The notes beneath the pieces were generated by a model that saw only the letters and a list, made by a program, of their open reading frames with translations, made no database searches and was not told the DNA's origin. A DNA stretch of 64,000 bases from assembly GCA_965230565.1 (NCBI GenBank), contig CBDDLH010000003.1, positions 310,001 to 374,000 of the forward strand, in the 5' to 3' direction. The DNA comes from BCD1 sp965230565 (lineage in GTDB: Bacteria; Bacteroidota; Bacteroidia; Chitinophagales; Saprospiraceae). Below are positions 17,498 to 25,546 of this stretch, one piece after another. Made by a program: the position numbers and the translations under genes. Position 1 is the first letter of the stretch, and each line of letters starts with the position of its first letter.

Positions 17498-17554
17498 TTA
17501 AGGGAATAAGGGAACAGGGGAATAAGGACCAAAGGGTCTAAAGGACGAAAGGAA

Positions 17555-17670
17555 TCGCTTCGACAAGGTCCCGGCACTGTGTGCACGAGGATGTACCCAT
17601 GTCGCCTTTCAACCTCCCTAAGCCATCACCAAGGCAAAACCTTGATTACTAACTGGTAAATGGTACTGAA
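17555..17670. repeat. Dispersed repeat R1 (pair with 22139-22223)
   Basis: Contains TCGCTTCGACAAGGT, GTCGCCTTTCAACCT and AAGGCAAAACCTTGAT in the same order and orientation as the copy at 22139-22223. R1 has about 31 extra bases after the first block. The two copies bracket the cytochrome and SQR-like genes. Confidence 0.75.
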
Positions 17671-17690
17671 ATGACAGACTAAAGTCCGTC

Positions 17691-18092
17691 CTACAGTTGC
17701 TCATCAATCATTACCGCATCCATTAAATAAGCTCGCAGTATATCTTCTCCTATCTCATCCACATGAGAAAAGGATTTGTAATACACCTGTTTTCTCCCTT
17801 CCTTTTCGAGGTAGTTGATATCATCATGCATCAAATGTCCGTGCACAAATCCCAGGCGAACCTCATCATAGGTTCGTTTACTACCCCAGAAAACCGCTCC
17901 CGGCCAAATGAAGCATATCTTTTTCTTTCCGGAATAATACGGTACATTATACGTCAGCTTCTCCCTTACTTCAGGAATAGCCTCGAGGATCAACTCCCGC
18001 AAGACCTCAACAATAGCCAGTTCATTCTCCGGCAGAAATCCAAGGAATTCATCTATGGTTTTGAAACTGACGTTTTGCATTTTTCTTTTCAT
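17691..18092 (-). CDS. DUF1801 (YdhG-like) domain protein
   Basis: A small cytosolic protein of the YdhG/DUF1801 fold. Seen: FKTIDEFLGFLPENE, then LRELILEAIPEVREKLTYNV and a PYYSGKKKICFIWP segment typical of the family. The C-terminal part covers the remaining conserved YYKSF region. The frame is open to 18152, but the residues before MKRKMQNVSF (18092) have no family similarity, and the alternative Met at 18080 is equally possible. Function is unknown; members often occur alone, as here, between two sulfur-metabolism units. Confidence 0.75.
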   Translation of the reverse strand: MKRKMQNVSFKTIDEFLGFLPENELAIVEVLRELILEAIPEVREKLTYNVPYYSGKKKICFIWPGAVFWGSKRTYDEVRLGFVHGHLMHDDINYLEKEGRKQVYYKSFSHVDEIGEDILRAYLMDAVMIDEQL

Positions 18093-18221
18093 CGCTATTG
18101 ATTTTTCAGCAAGAGTTCTCCCCCACGACTCTCCCGGTCCCATCGGGACCAAATACCGGTTACCCCCAGCCGGCCAGAAAAACCCAGCGTGCCGTAGGTA
18201 CGCAATCTAACATCCGGACCA

Positions 18222-20117
18222 CTAGTACTCCGGCAACACACACTTATTACTCACCCGTTTTAGCACCGCATCAAAATCATCCAGACTTTGCATCATCACT
18301 CCTGAATTATCCTGGTGGCAGGTCAGGCAAGCACCCACAGTGAGGATCCGTTGCTGTTCTATAGGCGTAAATGGCCGGGCATTATGCCTGGTAGCCGGTG
18401 TGCCTTTTGGCAACTCCAGAAAACCGATCCAGGCATCCTGAGGCAGATCATCGAAATCCTCATTGGCATAGGCTGCCTCAAAATGCCAGCGTCCCTTTCC
18501 ATTATCGATCACATAATTGAGCGTTCCGCGGCCATAACCAATAGCAAGGGGATCGTTATGACAACTCTTACAATCGCGACCTTCTTTGACCGTAGTATGA
18601 GCTTCCAGAGGAGCAAAAAGCCTGTGAAATGAGAAATCATTTTCTGCCTTGTCCTGCGGGAAATTAGCCTCATCAATAGTCATGATCATTCCGGGAACAA
18701 AAGTTCTGACACGCCGGCCTTCATCACTTTCCACTATACCCAGCGTAGGCTCTTCCGCAAAAAATTCCCCCAGATGTTCAATCCATTTGCCATCGATTAC
18801 TTTTCTTTCCAGCAGATCGAAACTTTGCGTTTGTGGTTCATAGGTATTATGACAGCCAATGCACTGCGGAGTCCAGGAGGTATGACATGCACTACAGGTA
18901 AGATCATCGTGGGCATCACCCCGGGTGCAAATTTCAGCCGGAGGAGACAATTGTAACTGTTTCCCTGAATTTTTAGAAACAAATAATCCATGACCGGCTT
19001 CATCTACCGTTACATTAATCATCGCTTCTGTGGCAAGTTCGCCTTTTACAAATTGCTCCAGTTCTGACAAAGTTGATCTAAGGGCTATGATCTTTTTGGA
19101 TTCTGCATCCAGATTTTCAAGCGGTATGGTCTCCGGAGCAGTTGTAAAATGACAATCCTGGCAACGCACTCTTACAGCTTCCTCACTGTGCATATATAAA
19201 TTGGCGTCCCCCATCACTTCACCCGCATTATGGCAATCTATACATTCCAAACCATAGGTATGGTGAACATCTTCTTTGATAAATTCAAAGTTTCGCCCGT
19301 CGGCCAATTTTCGAAACCCAGGCTTCCCTGCCACTTCCTCATCAGTATACCGGGTCTCATGCCACCCTTCGTAGCTTGTGGAAATCCGCCCCGACCGGCT
19401 ATGGCATCCAAAGCAATGATCATTGGTAATTTGCATATTCAGCGCAGCATGAACCTTCATCCTTTCCCCATGTTCATAATCCGCCAGAGAAGCCAGCGCC
19501 TCCTCGCTGTAGTTTAGGTGGCAGGCATTGCACCCTCCTCCACGGGAACTTTCACTGATGGGTTCCGATTTCAGCTTTTCCCTACCGAGATGACAGGACA
19601 CACAAAGATTCCGCAAATGCATATCCGCAGCTGAATGGGCGAGATCCTTAACATGTTCGTGAGCATCAAAAGTTGCTGACTCCCCAAAAGCATACCGGTC
19701 AATGGTGATCACCCCACTCATAGTATTCATCAGCGACATTTCTACCCGCTGAGGAATACCCGGGTGACAATCAACTGTGCCGCAGGTAAGATTAGCTGTG
19801 GCTACATTACCGGGAATCAGTACCATGCCTTCATGGGAAGCGTCCTCTTCTTCCGCATTCGGATTGCCGAGGTGGCAGGAGGCACATCCTATTTTCTCAG
19901 GATCGTGATCAGGAGAAAACCCTGTCATTTCTGCATGGCAATTCAGGCAGGTTTCCTGGCCTTCATTTTTTATAATGGTATAGGTTTTAACCGCCTGAGG
20001 CTCCGTAACATTTGTTTCATTGCCACAGCGAACCAAAAGAATAGAAATTCCGGCGATGAGCAAAAAAGGTAAAAAATACCGACCAGCGACCAGGATTTTT
20101 GAAGTGGAATATGCCAT
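18222..20117 (-). CDS. Dodecaheme c-type cytochrome, membrane-anchored
   Basis: An N-terminal hydrophobic stretch ends in LLVRC31, a lipobox-like site with an unusual Arg, so either a lipid anchor or an uncleaved helix is possible. Eleven CXXCH haem motifs start at 57, 78, 172, 196, 235, 292, 319, 408, 419, 516 and 597, and one CX4CH motif (CGTVDCH) lies at 112-118, giving up to 12 haems. Histidines scattered between motifs can serve as distal ligands. It is divergent from the SQR-like gene across a shared 150-bp control region. Likely role: periplasmic electron transfer or sulfur-compound redox chemistry (inference). Confidence 0.85.
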   Translation of the reverse strand: MAYSTSKILVAGRYFLPFLLIAGISILLVRCGNETNVTEPQAVKTYTIIKNEGQETCLNCHAEMTGFSPDHDPEKIGCASCHLGNPNAEEEDASHEGMVLIPGNVATANLTCGTVDCHPGIPQRVEMSLMNTMSGVITIDRYAFGESATFDAHEHVKDLAHSAADMHLRNLCVSCHLGREKLKSEPISESSRGGGCNACHLNYSEEALASLADYEHGERMKVHAALNMQITNDHCFGCHSRSGRISTSYEGWHETRYTDEEVAGKPGFRKLADGRNFEFIKEDVHHTYGLECIDCHNAGEVMGDANLYMHSEEAVRVRCQDCHFTTAPETIPLENLDAESKKIIALRSTLSELEQFVKGELATEAMINVTVDEAGHGLFVSKNSGKQLQLSPPAEICTRGDAHDDLTCSACHTSWTPQCIGCHNTYEPQTQSFDLLERKVIDGKWIEHLGEFFAEEPTLGIVESDEGRRVRTFVPGMIMTIDEANFPQDKAENDFSFHRLFAPLEAHTTVKEGRDCKSCHNDPLAIGYGRGTLNYVIDNGKGRWHFEAAYANEDFDDLPQDAWIGFLELPKGTPATRHNARPFTPIEQQRILTVGACLTCHQDNSGVMMQSLDDFDAVLKRVSNKCVLPEY

Positions 20118-20188
20118 GCTCTTTTTTTGTAAAAATACGGTTTATTCCTCCATAACAAAATGAAATAGTATGGCATTTTTGTCATTAT

Positions 20189-20214
20189 ATGAAAACATGT
20201 TCATGTTTTTATAT
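20189..20214. promoter_or_regulatory. 26-bp operator-like motif, copy B
   Basis: ATGAAAACATGTTCATGTTT followed by TTATAT. The core AAAACATG-TT-CATGTTTT (20192-20209) is a perfect 8-2-8 inverted repeat. It is 22/26 identical to copy A (14053-14078) and sits between the divergent cytochrome and SQR-like genes, 72 bp and 54 bp from their starts. Confidence 0.6.
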
Positions 20215-20232
20215 AAACTGGAAAATTTTCTT

Positions 20233-20240
20233 TATTTTTG
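20233..20240 (+). promoter_or_regulatory. Putative -7 element TATTTTTG of the SQR-like gene
   Basis: Matches the Bacteroidota TAnnTTTG -7 consensus, 27 bp before the chosen ATG at 20268. No clear TTTG at -33 is seen; instead, copy B of the operator-like motif occupies that region, as expected for an activated promoter. Confidence 0.45.
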
Positions 20241-20267
20241 GCAAGCATTCAAAAAATTAAATACAAT

Positions 20268-21725
20268 ATGGCAAAAGTTGTAGTACTCGGTGCAGGCATA
20301 TCAGGACATACTGCTATCGCTTACCTGCGTAGACAATTGGGTAAAAAACATGAATTGGTTATGGTTTCGCCCAATTCGTATTATCACTGGATACCCTCCA
20401 ACATCTGGGTAGGTGTAGGAAGAATGAATATTGATCAGGTTCGATTCAAACTGGCACCTCTTTACAAAAAATGGGGCGTCGATTTTAAACAGGCCAAAGT
20501 GGCTGACTTTTATCCGGAAGGAAGAGGCGATAATAAGAAAGGTTTTGTTAGCGTAGAATATGTCGCCGGTGACAAAAAGGGCACTGTTGAAGAAGTGGAT
20601 TACGATTTCCTCATCAATGCTACCGGTCCGAAGCTCAACTTTGAAGCCACCGAAGGCCTGGAGCCTGGTAACCATACGGTTTCCGTTTGTTCCTATGTAC
20701 ACGCAGTAGAAGCCTGGGATCGTCTGCAGGTTTGTTTGGACAAAATGGAAAAGGGAGAAAAACAAACTTTCCTCATCGGAACAGGTCACGCCATGTCTAC
20801 CTGCCAGGGAGCAGCTTTTGAATATATCCTCAACGTAGATTTTGAGATCAAACGTCGCGGGTTGGAAGATATGGCTGAAGTCATCTGGATCTCCAATGAA
20901 TATGAACTGGGTGATTTTGGTATGGGTGGTGCCTTTATCAAAAAAGGTGGCTACATCACCTCCACCAAGGTCTTCACCGAATCCTATTTCAATGAACGCC
21001 ACATTCACTGGATCAAACGGGCAGCCGTTAGCAAAGTGGAAGAAGGCAAGGTCCATTACGAAACGCTGGACGGCAAGCACCATACACAGCCTTTTGATTT
21101 TGCCATGCTTATCCCCGCCTTTAGCGGCCATGGATTCAAGGCTTATGACAATGCAGGAGCTGATATTACCGATAAGTTATTTGCCAAAAACGGCTTCATG
21201 AAAGTGGATGCTGATTATACCCAAAAGCCGTACGAAGAGTGGTCTATTCAAGATTGGCCGGAAACCTATCAAAATCAGGATTATCCGAATATCTTCGCTG
21301 CGGGAATCGCTTTTGCACCACCCCACTCTATCTCCAAACCCATGAAGAGTGAAAATGGTACGCCCATTTTTCCTGCACCTCCAAGGACAGGAATGCCTTC
21401 TGGAGTAATCGGAAAGGTGATTGCCGACAACGTAGCGGAATGGGTAAAATCAGGGAAGCCTCTGGTAAAACACAAAGCTTCCATGGGAAGAATGGGTGCC
21501 GCCTGTATCGTCTCCGCCGGATTTGGGATGACTAAAGGTACTGCAGCCACCATGACCGTCAACCCGGTGGTACCGGATTGGGATAAATATCCTAAATGGG
21601 GCCGGGACATCAAAAATACTGTGGGAGAACCCGGGCTTGCAGGGCACTGGATGAAGTGGTTCATGCACTATATGTTCCTTTACAAAGCCAAAGGAAGACC
21701 ATTCTGGTGGTTACTTCCGGAATAA
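20268..21725 (+). CDS. Sulfide:quinone oxidoreductase-like flavoprotein
   Basis: An FAD-binding GAGISG motif lies at 8-13. Cysteines at 141, 179 (STCQGAAFEY) and 413 (GAACIVSAG) are placed like the catalytic cysteines of SQR, which oxidises sulfide and passes electrons to quinone while building polysulfide on its cysteines. The C-terminus (455-485) has an aromatic amphipathic segment suited to membrane attachment. The ATG at 20268 is chosen because the GxGxxG motif then sits at the normal distance. It is clearly diverged from the second SQR at 22432; flavocytochrome c-type sulfide dehydrogenase activity is an alternative. Confidence 0.75.
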   Translation: MAKVVVLGAGISGHTAIAYLRRQLGKKHELVMVSPNSYYHWIPSNIWVGVGRMNIDQVRFKLAPLYKKWGVDFKQAKVADFYPEGRGDNKKGFVSVEYVAGDKKGTVEEVDYDFLINATGPKLNFEATEGLEPGNHTVSVCSYVHAVEAWDRLQVCLDKMEKGEKQTFLIGTGHAMSTCQGAAFEYILNVDFEIKRRGLEDMAEVIWISNEYELGDFGMGGAFIKKGGYITSTKVFTESYFNERHIHWIKRAAVSKVEEGKVHYETLDGKHHTQPFDFAMLIPAFSGHGFKAYDNAGADITDKLFAKNGFMKVDADYTQKPYEEWSIQDWPETYQNQDYPNIFAAGIAFAPPHSISKPMKSENGTPIFPAPPRTGMPSGVIGKVIADNVAEWVKSGKPLVKHKASMGRMGAACIVSAGFGMTKGTAATMTVNPVVPDWDKYPKWGRDIKNTVGEPGLAGHWMKWFMHYMFLYKAKGRPFWWLLPE

Positions 21726-21765
21726 TTTTGAAGGGACTACTTTTGTTAATCCAAACAAAAACATC

Positions 21766-21924
21766 ATGAGCAAGACAAAGAAAAAAAGATATACTGATCA
21801 ATATTATCCTCCCATGCCTACCAAACGCACCTTGTTTTGGAGGAATTTTGTGCCCTATCAGATCTGGCGGTTTTTTGTATTGAATATTAAGATCCTTAAG
21901 ATTGTGGTAATGGGGCATTCGTAA
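21766..21924 (+). CDS. 52-residue basic small protein with a C-terminal hydrophobic helix
   Basis: Reads MSKTKKKRYTDQYYPPMPTK, then a TLFWRNFVPYQIWRFF core and a hydrophobic end IKILKIVVMGHS. It starts 40 bp after the SQR-like stop, on the same strand, with AAAACATC just before the ATG. The Lys-rich head and amphipathic aromatic helix suggest membrane attachment, perhaps as a partner of the flavoprotein. I recognise no named family. The high content of conserved-looking Trp, Phe and Tyr argues against a chance ORF. Confidence 0.55.
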   Translation: MSKTKKKRYTDQYYPPMPTKRTLFWRNFVPYQIWRFFVLNIKILKIVVMGHS

Positions 21925-21925
21925 T

Positions 21926-22090
21926 TTGGTTGCTGGTTGCTGGTTAATTTAACCGCAAAGAGCGCTAGGAAGGCGCAAGGTTCGCTTAGAATTAGTACCT
22001 TTTTTAATCATTTTAATTCGGAAAGTTGTCCCTAAACTTTTGAAAATCTCATTGCGTTCTTGGCGAATCCCTGGCGTCTTTGCGGCTAAA
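21926..22090. repeat. TTGCTGGTT tandem word plus an AACCGCAAAG...CTTTGCGGCT inverted-repeat element
   Basis: GGTTGCTGGTTGCTGGTT (21928-21945) is one of six dispersed copies of this word in the window. It abuts an imperfect inverted repeat starting AACCGCAAAGAGCGC (21951) and ending GGCGTCTTTGCGGCT (22073-22087). No gene is seen between 21925 and 22431 other than repeats and promoter sites. Confidence 0.6.
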
Positions 22091-22138
22091 CAAACTCCCT
22101 ACCCAAAGCCCAAACCTACTGGTATTGAAGACTCGTAC

Positions 22139-22223
22139 TCGCTTCGACAAGGTGTCGCCTTTCAACCTCTCATAGCCACCACAAAGGCAAAACCTTGATG
22201 ACCTACTGCCAACTGGTACTCCA
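22139..22223. repeat. Dispersed repeat R2 (pair with 17555-17670)
   Basis: Same blocks as R1 in the same orientation, without the 31-base insertion: TCGCTTCGACAAGGT, GTCGCCTTTCAACCT, AAGGCAAAACCTTGAT and AACTGGTACT. It is followed by short ACTGAAGACTG tandem words. Confidence 0.75.
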
Positions 22224-22324
22224 GGACTGAAGACTGTCCACTGAAGACTGAAGACTGAAACCACACGTAAACACCCTACCATTGACATATTCCTGCCTTT
22301 TTGTGTCATTTATCACCTTTTTTG

Positions 22325-22338
22325 TTGATTAATATCAT
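22325..22338. promoter_or_regulatory. FNR-like box upstream of SQR
   Basis: TTGATTAATATCAT matches TTGAT-N4-ATCAA at 9 of the 10 defined bases. It lies about 60 bp before the putative -7 element of the SQR operon, a typical class I activator position. Confidence 0.5.
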
Positions 22339-22364
22339 ATTGCCCCTCTGACAAAAATCAACAG

Positions 22365-22391
22365 TTGACACTTTTTTCATATGTAGTTTTG
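22365..22391 (+). promoter_or_regulatory. Putative SQR-operon promoter
   Basis: TTGACA (22365-22370) and TAGTTTTG (22384-22391, matching TAnnTTTG) are separated by 13 bp between hexamer and -7 box, or 16 bp counted from TTG, slightly short. The TTTTTTCATAT stretch shared with operator-like copy A lies between them. Confidence 0.5.
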
Positions 22392-22431
22392 TATCAGTGA
22401 TTACAACTTATTTTAAACTAGCTAACCAATT

Positions 22432-23667
22432 ATGAAGCATCTACTGATATTAGGCGCAGGAACAGGTGGAACAATTATGGCCAACAAAATGAGAAAAGTT
22501 CTCGACAGGTCAGAATGGAAAATCACTATTGTCGATCAATACCGAACACATTATTACCAACCCGGATTTCTCTTTATCCCCTTCGGTATGTACAGTCGCG
22601 AAGATGTTATCAAGCCCAAAAGCAACTTCATCCCTCCCGGAGTAAATATGATCTTTTCTGGTATCGACCGGATCATTCCTGAAGAAAGCAAGGTAGCATT
22701 GGAAGATGGAAAGGTAATGAACTACGATTACCTGATCATTGCCACCGGTACCAAGACAGTTCCGGAAGAAACTCCTGGCATGAAGGGAGAACTTTGGTAC
22801 AAAAAGATATTTGATTTTTACACTATTGAAGGTTCTGTTGCTTTAGGTAATTTCTTTAAAACATGGCAAGGAGGTAATCTGGTGGTGAATGTGGTTGAGA
22901 TGCCGATCAAATGCCCTGTTGCACCGCTTGAATTTGTTTTCTTCGCCGATGCATTCTTTACAGAAAGAGGTATTAGAGATAAAGTTAACATCACTTATGT
23001 GACGCCGCTTGGGGATGCTTTCACCAAACCTAAAGCTTCCAAAGTGCTCGGAAGTTTGATGTCTGATAAAAACATCAACATCGTTCCCGACTTTAACGTA
23101 GCTGAAGTAGATAATGAGAAGATGGTCATCAGAGATTATGCTGATGAAGAAGTACCTTTTGACTGCCTAGTAACCGTTCCTACCAACATGGGTGACGAGA
23201 TGATCGAAAGAAGTGATATGGGAGATGATTTGAGGTTCGTACCTACAGATAAACACACATTACAATCCAAAGAATACGACAACATTTTTGTGCTGGGAGA
23301 TGCTTCCAATATTCCTACTTCCAAAGCAGGGTCAGTGGTACACTTCGCAGCAGAGGTGGTTTATGAAAATCTGCTCTGTGCCATTGAAGGAAGACCGTAT
23401 ACCGCAGAATTTGACGGACACTCCAACTGCTACATTGAAACAGGGCACGGTAAAGGAGCGTTGATCGATTTCAACTATGACACCGAACCGCTACCTGGTC
23501 ATTTTCCATTCCCCGGCGTCGGACCTTTCCACTTGCTGAAAGAATCCAGGATGAACCACTATGGCAAACTGATGTTCCGGTGGATTTACTGGCACATTCT
23601 GCTGAAAGGCAAGGAAATGCCAATCGATTCCAAGATGACGATGGCGGGTAAGCGGACATACGTATAA
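22432..23667 (+). CDS. sqr: Sulfide:quinone oxidoreductase
   Basis: Membrane-associated FAD enzyme oxidising sulfide to polysulfide with quinone as electron acceptor. Seen: GAGTGG at 8-13 (FAD), IIATGTKTVPEETPG (102-116), Cys161 in MPIKCPVAPLE and Cys333 in HSNCYIETGHG as the likely catalytic cysteine pair, and VLGDASNIPTSKAG (287-300) as the second FAD motif. The last 45 residues form an amphipathic, Trp/Tyr-rich membrane-binding segment. Length 411 fits type III/V-like SQRs. It heads the SQR-DUF1641-DsrC-DsrE2 operon. Confidence 0.9.
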   Translation: MKHLLILGAGTGGTIMANKMRKVLDRSEWKITIVDQYRTHYYQPGFLFIPFGMYSREDVIKPKSNFIPPGVNMIFSGIDRIIPEESKVALEDGKVMNYDYLIIATGTKTVPEETPGMKGELWYKKIFDFYTIEGSVALGNFFKTWQGGNLVVNVVEMPIKCPVAPLEFVFFADAFFTERGIRDKVNITYVTPLGDAFTKPKASKVLGSLMSDKNINIVPDFNVAEVDNEKMVIRDYADEEVPFDCLVTVPTNMGDEMIERSDMGDDLRFVPTDKHTLQSKEYDNIFVLGDASNIPTSKAGSVVHFAAEVVYENLLCAIEGRPYTAEFDGHSNCYIETGHGKGALIDFNYDTEPLPGHFPFPGVGPFHLLKESRMNHYGKLMFRWIYWHILLKGKEMPIDSKMTMAGKRTYV

Positions 23668-23706
23668 TGAAGGCCATAAGATCTATTAACAGCTAAATTG
23701 AAGGTA

Positions 23707-24399
23707 ATGGAAGACATCAAAGTAATGGAAGAACGGGATTTTCAGGGCCAGATCGACGAGGTAAACCGCAAACTGGACCTTTTGCTGGAAGGCATGAAAC
23801 TTCAGCAGCAAAAGCGGGAAGAAACTGAAGACCTTGTAAAGGATTTGTCCATCGTGGGCAACGATATGTTCAAAACAGCAGTGGTCGAGCTCGATAAAGC
23901 CGGAGTTGAACTGGACACGGAAGCACTGATGGGTTTGGGATTCAAACTCCTGAGAAATATCAAGACTTTCTACGACCTGTTTGACGCCATCGAAAGCGCC
24001 AATGATTTCATCAAAGATGCAGGACCGATCGTACAGGACGCAGGATTGACAGCCATCAAATACCTCAACGAATTCGAACAAAAAGGATACTTCGAATTCA
24101 TGAAGGAAAGCGGCAGGATAATTGATAAAATCGTGACCTCTTATACAAAAGATGACCTCAGGTTACTCGCTGACAATGTCGTTACCATACTGGATACCGT
24201 GAAAAATATGACGCAGCCTGACATGCTCAAGGCGATGAACAATGCAGTATCCATCTATCAACACATGGACATGGATAATATTCCGGAATATTCCATGTGG
24301 AAGGCAATGAGAGAGTTGAGATCACCGGAATTGAGGAAAGGTATAGGTTTCTTCATCACATTCCTGAAGAACCTTTCCCAACAGGAAGCAAACAATTAA
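23707..24399 (+). CDS. DUF1641 domain protein of the SQR operon
   Basis: An all-helical protein of about 231 residues. The N-terminal heptad stretch (about 8-45) can form a coiled coil, and the DUF1641 part follows with LADNVVTILDTVKNMTQPD and a terminal GIGFFITFLKNLS helix. DUF1641 proteins recur beside SQR, TusE/DsrC and DsrE genes in sulfur-oxidising bacteria and archaea; their biochemical role is undefined. The ATG at 23707 is taken because the frame further upstream begins only with TTG at 23698. It starts 39 bp after sqr. Confidence 0.85.
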   Translation: MEDIKVMEERDFQGQIDEVNRKLDLLLEGMKLQQQKREETEDLVKDLSIVGNDMFKTAVVELDKAGVELDTEALMGLGFKLLRNIKTFYDLFDAIESANDFIKDAGPIVQDAGLTAIKYLNEFEQKGYFEFMKESGRIIDKIVTSYTKDDLRLLADNVVTILDTVKNMTQPDMLKAMNNAVSIYQHMDMDNIPEYSMWKAMRELRSPELRKGIGFFITFLKNLSQQEANN

Positions 24400-24447
24400 A
24401 AATCGGGCAATAAACCGCCTCTATTATTAATACTAATTTTAATTATC

Positions 24448-24759
24448 ATGTCAGTTAAAACGTATAATGGAAAATCAGTTGATGTCAATGAAGAAGGGTA
24501 CCTCACTGATTTGACTCAATGGGACAAAGTTGTTGCAGAAGAAATAGCAACAGAAGAAGGCATAGCATTAGAGCCAAGACACTGGGAAGTGATTGATTAC
24601 CTCCAGGATCAGTACAAGCAGGAAGTAGCCTTATCCATCCGCCGTATCAAGAAAAGCGGCGTGGTAGACATCAAGGAATTCTACGCTTTATTCCCTGGTG
24701 GACCGCTGAAAAAAGCCACCAAAATTGCAGGTATTCCTAAGCCGGCAAGTTGTGTTTAA
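24448..24759 (+). CDS. DsrC/TusE-family sulfur carrier with a single C-terminal cysteine
   Basis: The 103-residue fold matches DsrC/TusE: a GYLTDLTQWD start, EPRHWEVIDYLQ, and the flexible C-terminal arm KIAGIPKPASCV. Cys102 is the conserved penultimate sulfur-carrying cysteine. The second cysteine of true DsrC (the CX10C partner) is replaced by Thr91. The protein is therefore a one-cysteine, TusE-type carrier that can hold persulfide but not form the intramolecular trisulfide of dissimilatory DsrC. It lies between DUF1641 and DsrE2, its likely partners. Confidence 0.9.
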   Translation: MSVKTYNGKSVDVNEEGYLTDLTQWDKVVAEEIATEEGIALEPRHWEVIDYLQDQYKQEVALSIRRIKKSGVVDIKEFYALFPGGPLKKATKIAGIPKPASCV

Positions 24760-24840
24760 CAATCTTCGAAAATCTTTGCCAAGCCTTTGTTCAGCTTAAT
24801 CGAACGAATAAACCAAAACGTTATCACTAAAAAAATTATC

Positions 24841-25359
24841 ATGGAAGCAGGAACAGTATCAAAATCCGCCACACAAAAAGTAGAGAAAAAGCCCAACATC
24901 AAAAAGATGTGTTTCATCCTCTCTAAAGCTACCATAGACTCCGTTTATGCATGTTTCGTAATGGCCAATGGTGCCCGCATGGAAGGTATCGAAGCTGAAG
25001 TATTCTTCACCTTCTTCGGACTGGAAGCCATCAACAAGAAGACAATGAAAAAATTGCACATTGCAACAGTTGGTAACCCGGCTATGCACATCCCTACCCT
25101 CCTGGGAGGATTGCCAGGTATGGAAGCTTTTGCAACGTCAATGATGAAAAAGGAAATGGACAAACTCGACCTTCCCGATGTAGAGGAATTCGTTGAGATC
25201 CTGTCCGATTCAGGTGCCAGACTGTGGGCATGTAAATTGGCCATGGACATGTTCCACCTGAAAGAATCTGACCTGATCGACGAGCTGGACGGTGTACTCA
25301 CTGTAGGTGATTTCTACAACCGCGCCCAGGAGGAAGGGTCTCAGATTATTTTCATTTAG
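24841..25359 (+). CDS. DsrE2/DsrE-DsrF-DrsH-like sulfurtransferase
   Basis: A 172-residue protein of the DsrE family. Seen: a KMCFILSKATIDSVYACFVM core and SGARLWACKLAMDMF with Cys131 at the position of the conserved catalytic cysteine of DsrE2. A hydrophobic GNPAMHIPTLLGGLPGMEAF stretch is typical of the group and can associate with the membrane. It would exchange sulfane sulfur with DsrC/TusE or rhodanese. The ATG at 24841 follows TAAAAAAATTATC spacing and gives the family-length protein; the frame extends upstream to 24787. It is the last gene of the SQR operon. Confidence 0.88.
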   Translation: MEAGTVSKSATQKVEKKPNIKKMCFILSKATIDSVYACFVMANGARMEGIEAEVFFTFFGLEAINKKTMKKLHIATVGNPAMHIPTLLGGLPGMEAFATSMMKKEMDKLDLPDVEEFVEILSDSGARLWACKLAMDMFHLKESDLIDELDGVLTVGDFYNRAQEEGSQIIFI

Positions 25360-25366
25360 AATTATC

Positions 25367-25391
25367 AGTTGCTGGTTGCTGGTTGCTGGTT
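25367..25391. repeat. Dispersed TTGCTGG tandem word
   Basis: Three tandem copies of GTTGCTG directly after the DsrE2 gene. It is the same family as 21928, 36069, 36517 (inverted), 40897 and 57365 (inverted). Confidence 0.7.
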
Positions 25392-25546
25392 ATAATTATC
25401 CTATCTGGGAATAACACGCAACGCGCAACAACAAAAGAAAGGCCATAAAATCGAATGCTATATAAATAAGTCTCGGCCTTCAAACGAAATATCTCAATAA
25501 CTACTAATAGGTGATTTTATAGATTGCCCTGAAAGTTATTTCCCGG

